Assembly (NCBI RefSeq): GCF_026151205.1
Contig: NC_087079.1
Span: 3,111,730 to 3,175,729, forward strand
DNA length: 64,000 nucleotides
Reading direction: 5' to 3'
From: Bolinopsis microptera
Lineage: Eukaryota; Ctenophora; Tentaculata; Lobata; Bolinopsidae
In this document: piece after piece, positions 45,840 to 56,700 of the stretch
Numbering within the stretch: the stretch's first letter is position 1
How the letters are laid out: each line of letters opens with the position of its first letter
Notes under the pieces: model-generated
What the model saw: the letters and a program-made list of their open reading frames with translations, nothing else
Told to the model about the DNA's origin: nothing
Database searches by the model: none
Program-made: the position numbers and the translations under genes

Positions 45840-47709
45840 GGTTAATTGTTAAAACTGAGATACATTCCTCGGGTACGGGAGCAAATGTATTAGATCTTCA
45901 CAAAACAAAGAGTGTCCAATATACCTACAATATATAATATCTACTGATGCTGTTAGATGTGGTACATTACACACACACACACACAACAGTGCAAGTGGGC
46001 CTTTATAAGTTCATATTACTGAAGGTAATTACTTTACACTGTAATACGGTACACTACACTGTGTACTGTACACTGTACACTGTACACTGTACACTGTACA
46101 CTATATACTGTACACTGTACACTATACACTGCACACTGTACACTGTACACTGTACACTGTAGTCTATAATACGGTATCATCAGACCTCACGCCTTGTAGC
46201 TTTGTAGCACGATACGAATTAGTTATACCTTTATCAGATACCCGTAATGTACAGTGTAGAGTATACATTGCAGTGTATAGTGTGCAGACTGTTAATAGGG
46301 ATTTATGTCACTGTTACGTGGGTTAATACAACAAATAAAACACAGATATTATAAATAAATAAGCTGAAAAAAGTGGGTTATATAATGTAATACAACGCAC
46401 TTGCTCTCTCGCGTCCTGTTGTACACAACGTAACTAAACAGTAAACACCACAACAAAAACACCTGAAACATGATCTACATAAGTTACAACTACAAAGCTA
46501 AGAAATCTTATTATAAAGCCTCATAACCAAAACAAGGTAATTATTTATTATATTAATAACTCCAAAGAGAGAGAGAGAGAACCCTAGACCAACTATCCAG
46601 ATTGATGATCACTTCCTGATGTTCGTACACCTTCTACGAATACAACCAAGTTACTCACAGGGACGTCTACTCCCTTGTGAGTAATCAGGACATGTCTTTC
46701 TCCTTGTAATCAATCTCAGTACACATTTTGTAATGTCTCCTGCTCCTAGTCTCCCAGTTTCATCTTCTATCTAGACTCCGTGACATATATAGCTAAAATA
46801 TAAACATTATAATATGTAACAATTAGATCGATTAAACAATAAACACCATGTCATTATAATATATTATAACACAGACTGCAGTGTACAGTGATATTATAAA
46901 GTTAACAGTGAGAATGAGAAGGTATACAGTAAAATATGGAATAACTTTGCTCTGCAAGGAAAAGGGGTTAATCCCATAATCATTATAATATAATGGTATT
47001 GTATTACGTGAGTATTTTCAATACAATTAACTTTAAACTCTAACATTAGGATAGGTTGAGAATACAAGAGAAACACTGTCAAGCTATTTAAAAAATTAGT
47101 TTACACACAATGTTTACCCACATATTACCCTATAATATTCTATTTAATATTTTTTGTTGTTCTTGAGAAGATGCTGAACTATTAACCATTTTTTTTATTA
47201 CTTTTATCAATTCAACTATATTTCTGACAAAATTTAGTTAAAAATAACCGTAAATTTAATTTTGTCAAAAACTATTAAAGTGGAAGAAAGTCACACTTTA
47301 TGCGTTACACCCTGTATATGAAAATATGGATATATTTAATTCTATACATGCAGATAATGAAATAAAGGGTTATAAACATAAAAATAATTATTTAATAATA
47401 TGAACTTCGCTAATGCGTACTCATTGCTATAATAATTGATAAATCAGTTCATTATTTATTTACTGAATAATGAATATTTAGTGAGGATGATACAGAAGGA
47501 ATATAATAATATGTTATTGTTATAGTATCATGGTAATGTAGTTCGCAGAGTCCTAGTGCTTCTAGAGTCCGAAATTGGCGTTTTTGATTGTATCGAGAAA
47601 AAAAACAGCAACTGCAAAGCTATATCATTAGCTTTCATAGTTAGAATCGACCCTCGGCAGATGTTTCAATCCATTTTTCTTCCAGAAATCTCCGGAAAAT
47701 AAGAACGTC
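45840..47709. other. Intergenic, with simple repeats
   Basis: An AC run at 45970-45984, and about 15 copies of the 7-bp tgtacac at 46055-46160, whose GTAC cores allow cruciforms. 46827-46905 resembles 52697-52765 (shared blocks acacagactgcagtgt and cagtgatattataa). No convincing gene. Confidence 0.65.
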
Positions 47710-50700
47710 CTATACCTGTTCAGTAGCTGTTCCTGTAGATGTGTTATCATCAGAATCTACTGCTTCTCCGTTGGGTGGCTGTGGTAGCGGTCTATACCTG
47801 TAATTTTCCATTTCAGCATACTTCAGCAAGGCTTCGTTTATCGTCAATATCTCTGTTTGATAGTTTCTCTCCATACGAGAATTAGTACGTCCAATTTTCT
47901 TTGCCATTTCCTTTATTATCGTTTGGAGATCCTCTTGGTAAACGTCAAAGCCTTCATTCTTTTCAATCACTTCTTTGATGATGTCTTTGGCTTTCCTGGA
48001 ACAAGATGCGTCAATATCGTCGTCAATCTTATCCATCAAGATAAGAATCTCTAACTTTTTCTCATCCGATAAAGATTGCACATGTTGAGGATCGGCCCAG
48101 TAAACCATCACAAGCAAACTTGTCAGGTGAAGAACTTCAATGCCAACACCAACCATGGTCAAGTGAAATGGACTTATCCCTATATCAATGTTAGAGAATC
48201 GGTCATCTCCTCTCGTGTATATTACGACTGAGAAAATAACGGTCCCGAAAGCTTGCAGCAGAGAGGGTAAGATTTTTATTCCAAATGTAATCACCTTGAG
48301 ATTGGGAAGATGATTTGTGATAGGCGACATAAAGTGATTTTGGGAGAAGACCATGACCCCGGCAAACGAGAATGCTTGAAATAAGAGATTCCCAAGCATC
48401 ATACCAATGAATTTGATTATTTTAATACAACCTTCTACTCCGCTTTTGGCACGATCTTGTATTTCGCTCAAAGATGACGTCTTGAGATTTTCCCAATAGA
48501 TTATCATGATTCCAACTACACCTATCAAACTAATGATAACGTACCAAACGAGAATGTATAGAAAAAAAAGCCATGTGACTTTTGTTTCAAAGAAGCAGCT
48601 AGATTTAGACTGTGATCTGATAACGTTTAGTGTTGTCGAAAGGGAACAAGATCCAGAGTTAACGTCTATCGAGAAGTTATGATTGACCAATATCACTAGA
48701 AATATCACAGTGAGAACTTTGGATGCAATAGCTGAGGCGTGAACTATGAATAGCAACCACTTTTGAGGATAGAGTGCATACCAACCTGTTCCTATAGAGT
48801 GAAAACTAAATTTGCGCACCAACAGTTCTGCATGGTTGAAGTTATAGCTGACGCAAGAGCGTGCAAGGGAGACAATCGTAAATAGCAGCGATACCAGTTT
48901 CCAGTAAAACCAGAAATCCTTCTCCGAGTTTTGAGTAGAAAAATAATCAGGAGCCACATTGATAATTTGTAGGATGAACTGAGGTTGGTTCTCGAACATT
49001 TTTTCTACAATCATGCCAACGTAAATCAGTCTTAATTTATGCCTCATATTATTACAGTCATTCGTTTTACAACTGAGCCTATCAAAAACTGTGCATTTCT
49101 TGCGATCATATTTGTTTTCTGGGCCATGATTTAGAAGGAACTTCTTTATGATGAAGTGCTGTGTCGAAGAGAATGTACAGAGTGTAAGAATTTTTCTCCA
49201 TGACCACTTCCGTCGGTACCGATGTTGACCGTCCGAACCAACGTCATCTAATGATCTGAATTGAACAGGTGCAATCCATCCGACGACTATAATAACGACA
49301 ACCGAAAGAGCTCCTAATACATATTTCCTTTCCTTAAACATGCCAACAGCGGTCACCAAATCAGTGACCGTGTCCATGTAGTTGAACAGGCAGATAGCTA
49401 ACAGCGATATTTTTGTAGTCAGAGGGAGGAATGCACAGTCATGGGTTACAGTCTCTTTCACCAGCGGGGTCTTTTTGCCTTCCGAGTTTTTCCAATATGT
49501 TCGTTTACCGTCTCCCTGCGGTTAGCCGTAAGCAAGTTTCAAATGAAATTATAGTAATTAAGATTATGAGATTTCTTTGATACTTTATGGAGTTATGGTG
49601 TTATCGTAACTTAATTGATCAGAGGAAAGCTTTCGCCCAAAATTTGATCAAATTAAAATATTTTTAAATGAGACTAGCTCAATATCTTTTGAATAGTGTA
49701 CACTAAGTAAAAAGACCTTCATGAACAAAATTGCACATAATATCTAGCCAAAATGACTTCATTAAAATCGAAATAACTCCATCAATTTTCAATATTTTTG
49801 CATGAAATTTTCCGAATCGATTAAGAATTGCATTTTAAGCTTATTGTGGGCGAATTTCGATTTAGGCCTCCAAAAAGATAGGGATGTATTAAAGTATATC
49901 AAAGCATATTAAAATCCTAAATCGGGAAAAAACCTACATTATAATATACTTTAATATGGTCAGCCCCCCCCCCCCACCCCCAAGATTCGGGCTGTGGCGC
50001 GAGCCGTCGGGCTGTGGCGCGAACCTAGTAAAGTAAAGCTAGCCAAGTAAAGCTACACGGTACAACCCTGTTCATTATCCAATATACCACGTTCATCAGA
50101 CCTTATGATGTCATCGTAACTCAATTGATCAGAGGAAAAGTTCGGGTGCGGCAAAGTAAAGCTAGCAAAATAAAGCTAGCAAAGTAAAGCAAGAAAAGTA
50201 ATGCTAGAAAAGTAAAGCTAGCAAAGTAAAACTAGCAAAGTAAAGCAAGCAAAGTAAAGCTAGCAAAGTAAAGCTAGCAAAGTAAAGAGGTAAAGCTAGC
50301 AAAGTAAAGCTAGCAAAGTAAAGCTAGCAAAGTAAAGCTAGCAAAGTAAAGCTAGCAAAGTAAAGCTAGCAAAGTAAAGCTAGCAAAGTAAAGCTATTAA
50401 AGTAAAGCTAGCAAAGTAAAGCTAGCAAAGTAGTGCTAGCAAAGTAAAGCTAGCCAAGTAAAGCTAGCCAAGTAAAGCTAGCCAAGTAAAGCTAGCCAAG
50501 TAAAGCTAGCCAAGTAAAGCTAGCCAAGTAAAGCTAGCCAAGTAAAGCTAGCCAAGTAAAGCTAGCCAAGTAAAGCTAGCCAAGTAAAGCTAGCCAAGTA
50601 AAGCTAGCCAAGTAAAGCTAGCCAAGTAAAGCTAGCCAAGTAAAGCTAGCCAAGTAAAGCTAGCCAAGTAAAGCTAGCAAAGTAAAGCTAGCAAAGTAAA

Positions 50701-52686
50701 GCTAGCAAAGTAAAGCTAGCAAAGTAAAGCTAGCAAAGTAAAGCTAGCAAAGTAAAGCTAGCAAAGTAAAGCTAGCAAAGTAAAGCTAGCAAAGTAAAGC
50801 TAGCAAAGTAAAGCTAGCAAAATAAAGCTAGCAAAGTAAAGCTAGCAAAGTAAAGCTTACAAAGTAAAGCTAGCAAAGTAAAGCTAGCAAAATATAGCTA
50901 GCAAAGTAAAGCTAGCAAAGTAAAGCTTACAAAGTAAAGCTAGCAAAGTGAAGCTTTCACAACAGCAGAAACCCGAACTCCAAATTCAAATGAACTAATC
51001 TGAGCTAATCTCACTTACATTTTGAGCTTGCGCAAGCCTTTCTTTTTCTTCCTGCTTTGCTTCTATTTCTTGAGCAAGTCTTCCTAGTTCTTGGTGCTTC
51101 TGATCTTTGTCCTACAAGGATTAATCAATTCATTTTCCAATATACCACGTTCATCAGTCCTTATGGTGTCATCGTAACTCAACTGATCAGAGGAAAAGTT
51201 CGGGTGCGGCAAAGAAAAGCTTTCTCAACAGCAAAAACCCGAAAGCCAAATTGAAATAAACTAATTTGAGCTAATCTCACTTACATTTTGAGCTTGAGCA
51301 AGTTCTTCTTTAAGCCTTTCTTTCTCTTCCTGCTTTGCTTCTATTTCTTGAGCAAGTTTTCCTAGTTCTTGGTGCTTCTGATCTTTGTCCTACAAGGATT
51401 AATGAATTCATTATCCAATATACCACGTTCATCAGTCCTTATGGTGTCATCGTAACTCAACTGATCAAAGGAAAAGTTCGGGTGCGGCAAAGAAAAGCTT
51501 TCTTAACAGCAAAAACCCGAAAGCCAAATTGAAATAAACTAATTTGAGCTAATCTCACTTACATTTTGAGCTTGAGCAAGTTCTTCTTTAAGCCTTTCTT
51601 TCTCTTCCTGCTGTGCTTCTATTTCTTGAGCAAGTTTTCCTAGTTCTTGGTGCTTCTGATCTTTGTCCTACAATGATTAATGAATTCATTATCCAATATA
51701 CCACGTTCATCAGTCCTTATGGTGTCATCGTAACTCAACTGATCAAAGGAAAAGTTCGGGTGCGGCAAAGAAAAGCTTTCTTAACAGCAAAAACCCGAAA
51801 GCCAAATTGAAATAAACTAATTTGAGCTAATCTCACTTACATTTTGAGCTTGAGCAAGTTCTTCTTTAAGCCTTTCTTTTTCTTCCTGCTTTGCTTCTAT
51901 TTCTTGAGCAAGTTTTCCTAGTTCTTGATGCTTCAGTTCTTGTTCCTGCAAGGAATAATAAATTCATTATCCAGTATATCACGCTCATATCATCAGACCT
52001 TATTTTTAAACTTACATCTTCTCAAATAATATATAATTATACGAAATTGAGTGATTCTTAACACACCCAGAATCCATATATAAAAGGAGAAAACTAATAT
52101 AGCCCGATAGCCCAACAATTAATCATCTAACATAATATAATAATTAATAATATTGTACTTATAGCATAGGAAATATAAAACTCGCAAGTTTTCTTCTCAG
52201 AGGTGACGATCTTTAAGTTTATGATTCGTTTACAACTCCAACAGAATACCACCTACCAGATACTTTAGCATGTAAGTTCTCCTCAGTATCTGCTCTGGTA
52301 GCTCAGAAATTATCAGATTTTTATTTCAAATTTCACTCAAATTGCCATACCATCTTTACTGATCAGAGGAAACGTTCGGGTGCCGCAAAATATTGCAAAG
52401 CATTCCGTAGCCCCCCAGAATGGTGAGTTTATGCAGTAAAGGTACGGTTGACTGAATATTTGTTCTTAATAACAGAGCTTCAAAATCAAATCTTCCAAGG
52501 TATGTTGGAAGCAGGGGGCAAAGAGGGTGACCCAACTAAATTTAGCGTACATGTCTAACAAATCAAAACTGTTACCTCTTGGATCGCAAGGCTAACGTTA
52601 GGTGGTACTTCAGCTTCAGGTGGTACTTTCTGTTTATCTTCAGTATGATCAGCAGATTCCTGTTCCAACATATCATCAGCTGCCAT
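47710..52686 (-). CDS. XK-related (scramblase family) membrane protein with coiled-coil N-terminus
   Basis: Exons: 52686-52576, 51945-51841, 51667-51563, 51389-51285, 51111-51019, 49515-47710; all phase 0, 774 codons. Exon 1 starts with ATG (MAADDMLEQESADHTEDK) and ends CAAGAG|gtaaca. Exons 2-5 are tandem copies of a coiled-coil exon (core HQELGKLAQEIEAKQEEK), each ending AAT|gtaagt. The last exon begins after cgcag and holds about eight membrane helices. XK-family marks: MDTVTDLVTAVGMF in the first helix (family D-x-x-TD) and FENQPQFILQ near residue 345 (family E-x-x-PQ-x-x-LQ), plus the following helix pair. The C-tail is charged, with heptad-like stretches and PLPQPP. XK proteins are plasma-membrane proteins; several scramble phospholipids, some after caspase cleavage of the C-tail. 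Activity here is inferred from family only. I know of no coiled-coil repeats in vertebrate members. The last-exon acceptor is the weakest junction. Confidence 0.78.
49516..50068 (-). other. Start of the last intron of the XK-like gene
   Basis: Contains a faint further copy of the 278-bp unit's intron part near 49593-49640 (shared blocks atcgtaact, ttgatcagaggaaa) and a C run at 49965. No exon seen. Confidence 0.55.
50069..51962 (-). repeat. Four tandem copies of a 278-bp exon-plus-intron unit
   Basis: Each unit is an intron segment (ttcattatccaatatacc to gagctaatctcacttac) followed on the plus strand by a coiled-coil exon. Exons lie at 51019, 51285, 51563 and 51841; the last three start exactly 278 bp apart. 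In the first unit the intron segment is split and swollen by a 14-bp satellite (50142-50955). Units are nearly identical, so the duplication is recent or homogenised. A short remnant of a fifth intron segment follows 51945. Confidence 0.95.
50142..50955 (+). repeat. 14-bp satellite, aaagtaaagctagc
   Basis: About 58 copies of aaagtaaagctagc, with a central block reading ccaagtaaagctag (50448-50660). It starts after gtgcggc and ends before aaagtgaagctttc, so it fills the place where the other 278-bp units have gcaaagaaaagctttc. It therefore grew from that short segment. A smaller patch lies at 50028-50056. Confidence 0.95.
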
Positions 52687-53029
52687 TTCTAACGATTAAA
52701 TCGATTAAACACTATGTCATTATGTAATAACACAGACTGCAGTGTGCAGTGATATTATAATGTAATGTAAATATAAAATAACCCACTATAAAGAACTTTG
52801 ACGATGCAGGACAGCATGATACTATGTCATCATAGTAATTGATTGCCAATGGATCTACCAAAATAGGTTTCTCAGTAGACCAAACAGATAGTTGTTTCTG
52901 GGAATAACCCACATTGCATTATAAAAGAATTTTAAAATATCTTTAATTCACATTTAGTCAGTACACAATACACATACGTACGTTGGGTCTTATAACATAG
53001 CCATGTTTCGTATTTGAGACCTTTTTATC

Positions 53030-53600
53030 TAAATCTTTTCAAACAATACATAATTATACAGAAGTGAATGCATCTAAATAAACCCAAATATAAAAGGAGA
53101 AAACCAATATAGCTCAATACAAATATCCAGTAGCCCAGTATATCGAAACCCAAATTATGTATTGAAAGAAAGGTCACAAAATCACGGTAGTGTGCAGTAA
53201 GAAATACCAAACCCGCAATAACATTGCCATTGGGCCCTAGCAAAAAATAATAACAATGAATGAAATCATATATTCTCACATGATCATTGTATAACTGTCC
53301 ATTATGTAAAAGTTTTTCTCTCACTATTGTTTACGCTAATATAATGTAACATACCCAAGTGATAACTACCCATGCGATAACTATTTAAGCAGCAATGGTG
53401 TGGTTGACTCAATACTTCGTTCTTAAGGGGGTATACACCAAAACAGGGGTAAAAAAGGTAACACTAACAGATGACCAAATCTTCCTTATAATCACAATAG
53501 TTTCATAATTCGAATCGATTAACCAAACTAAATTTAGTGTACATATTTAACAGATCAAAACTGTGACCTCTTGGATCACAACTCGCAAGGCTAAAAACTG
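53030..53600 (-). pseudogene. Decayed duplicate of the XK-like gene's 5' region
   Basis: 53030-53230 matches intron 1 of the XK-like gene at about 52020-52200 (shared blocks ataaaaggagaaaac and taattata). 53390-53600 matches 52440-52605, including the end of exon 1 (acctcttggatc, gcaaggcta). In the copy the donor is gtcaca instead of gtaaca, so it is broken. The 99-codon hydrophobic frame here is within intron-derived sequence and is not treated as a gene. Confidence 0.65.
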
Positions 53601-53784
53601 TCTTATACATAAATACAGTATATTCTGTTATCTGTGTATACTTATATTAAAATAATTTTTGCGCTTTAAATTAACTAAATCTTTATAAGAACTGCTGATC
53701 AATGCATGTCTTTTTCCGTGTGTTTATAAATGTGTTTATAAATGTGTCTATCAGCGTTATTTCTATTAAAAGTTTAACACAAAC

Positions 53785-56700
53785 ATGTTCTCTCAGAATA
53801 TAACAGAACAGCTGAAGAGACAAGGTATAAGATGTTGCACCGACGTCTGTGAGCTGTATCTAGCTAATAACAACTTTGTGGACATTCCAACTCTCGGAGA
53901 GTATAAAGCCTTGCACGTGCTCTGGCTCAACAACAATAAGGTTTGTTAATATGTTTATATTTCCATTTTATTTTTTTACGCCTACCAAATTTACCATGTC
54001 ACGTGTGACACGTGTTGTATCACGTTGTTTAAGCCCTCCCTCCAGTCTCCACCGATTTTAACCTAAACCGTAACCTTACACCTTAACCTTAATAACCTAA
54101 CTAAACTAAACATTTCAAAATTGAATTTATTCCCATGGGATTGGATTCTGGCAAATCCCTCCCATCTTACCCTTACACGTGACTTAAATCTGTAAAATTA
54201 TGAACGCCCTTTTTCTGACACGAGTTTTCCCTCAGATTTATAAAGTAGATTTCCTGAAGACCAACTTCCAGATAACAGAGCTGTATCTCCAACAAAACAT
54301 GATCGTTAACATTGGTGGGGCCCTGAAACATCTCTCTTGTTTACAGGTACGTTCAGGGAGTTTGCAATTGTTTGACAAAATAGATTTTTAGACTCGATTT
54401 TCAGGGCGCCCGATCAAAAATCGCTTATGTGTAATACTAGGAACCGACCGGATATCCGGCTGAATCCGAATCCGGCTTCAATATCCGGTTTTGGCGCCGG
54501 CTCTGGTTTCAAAAAATGTTGCTGGATTTTTGCCGGATATTTATTCCGCTTCCGAGCTCGTGTTGCAAAGGGGAGGTCTGCCTTCCGAGATCGCATTACC
54601 AGGGGAAGCTTCGAGTCCAAAAAATTGTGTATCCCCCGGCTATAAACGCAACATATGTAGTATACAATAGGAAAACCGAACCTTATTACGAACAGTAGCT
54701 CTAGTATTGCTCTTTAATCTTTATCAATATCACGTTTTATTATTATGAAGTTACTAGTGTAACCCGGCCTACGGCCGGGATTTCACTGCCGCAGTTAAAA
54801 AGGGTAGGAGTAATTACCCGCTGAGTCAAAACCCGCATTAGGTGACCCAATAGTTTCTTAAACAATAATCTCATAATCAGTTATTTCTTGTGGATAATTA
54901 AGTCATTATTAGCCATGAGGCACCACACTCCATGATCATAAGGTCTGAACACCGAGTATTACACCTCATCACTCCCGTCTTGAACCGCTTTCTATTTTTA
55001 TTTAAATCGTTATAGAAATTAACCCTTGTTAACTCCGCACCACACCCGCATATTATATTTGAAAACACGCATAACATTGTCGTATGAACTCTCTCTCTCT
55101 CTCTGCAGTCCAAACAGACCCCAAACACTAACAGTCCCCCCTCCCCTAATAAGCTTAAGGTATAACATTACAGCGAATCTTCCGGGCTAATCCAATTATG
55201 ACGCTACTTAAATGCAGCTATAACATATTACACAGTAATGAGAGAGAGAGCAAGCCCCGTAACTCTTGCCGTTCTGCTCAAGCAATTTTATGTAACATTT
55301 GTGGTACAAAACCATCAATTAAACCACTTACCACCGGCCGATTTAAAAAAAAATTCCTATGGGCTTCATCAGAGTTTTGTCGGCACTATACCGAAAAAAA
55401 CCAGTCCCGTAACTATTACCGTTTTTTTTGTATAACCGTTCGGAAATTACACACAGACAGACAGACAGACACACACACATTCTGGTGTTATTAAGTTGAT
55501 GATCCAGTTTTGGCTCCGAGTCAACTATTGTGCAGACAGAAGACTGCTGTCTTACTGTCTACTAAACATGATCCAGTAATTATAAAATATGCTTGCATGC
55601 GTATCAGGGTACTATTGTACCTGAATCGGGAACTACTGTGTCGCTTAATTAGAACTAACCAGTGATTAAGTGCGCCTGCATGCTAAAAATGTACAATTGT
55701 ACACTCCTTGGCTTTAATTATTCTTTGTATTGTTGTAAAAAACCAACTTGAAATTTTGGGAAAGCACTTCAGTTATCAAACCAAATGTTTCTAGAAACTT
55801 TGGAGTTCCTAGCGTAAAACGCTCTCACTTTATGGTGACAATAGCGAAAAAGAGGGAGTGGCGAGCCATAACTACTATAATTTTGCTATATTTTCATTGA
55901 AAACTGCTGTGACTTCAAGATTTAAGTACTGTAGTTTTACACCTAGCTGGAGCTGAAACCCACTATTCCTGCGGAATTTGGGTCTTTTTTGAGTACTATT
56001 ATAGTAAGTGTTCCTGGATCAGCACAGATTCACTGACCCTGCCCTTTTGACCCCCTATTATAGATGTGAAATCCGCAAGGCACAGTAATGGCTGGCCTCC
56101 CCGTAAAAAGCAAAATCTGACGGACAGGAATATCAACAGAAGAAGTGGAAGAATTATGATATATAATTTTTGAACTCTATAATAGTCATAGAGTTTGAAC
56201 TCCATAATAGTAACAAACTGGGATACTTCTAGTGTGTCAGTGTGGACCACAGTGTGGCACTTACAGTTACAGTTACGGTTGTTAGATGAAATTTCATATT
56301 CTTGTCAATATAATTGTGACAGCTTATTTTTTAACAATCTTATAAATGACTCCTGGTTGTTCAATAAACAAGTTCGACAGAGCAAGATATTGAAAATGAA
56401 AGCAGACCGGATCAGTGAACGAACCAAATGTCCAATCGGCTGCCAGTTGACTCCTAGTTTGTAAACAACAGTATATGAATAGCAGGAAAATAAATGTTAA
56501 TTTAAATATGAAATCTTACAAGACAAATATAATTAAATTTGAACGTAAAATTCATAAGCGTGGTCGCAAACTATAGTATTCTGAATAAATGCGTCTGAAA
56601 ATGAGCAAAGCAGCATTTAAGACACGAAATTTCTCCTGATAAGAAATTAAAAAACTACCTTATGCGTGTAGAAATGTTGTGACAAATAAAACAGCGTGAT

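Noticed and set aside
46640-46770. Minus-strand exon-like stretch with Cys, ending at gtgagt
   Set aside because: Open and with a good donor, but no clear acceptor, no recognisable domain and no partner exon.
49459-49461. GTG as the start of the XK-like protein
   Set aside because: In animals ATG is expected, and the frame continues upstream through 18 codons to a splice acceptor that joins in phase with the coiled-coil exons.
53025-53324. 99-codon hydrophobic protein
   Set aside because: The sequence is a diverged copy of intron 1 of the XK-like gene, and the AT-rich composition explains the hydrophobic reading.
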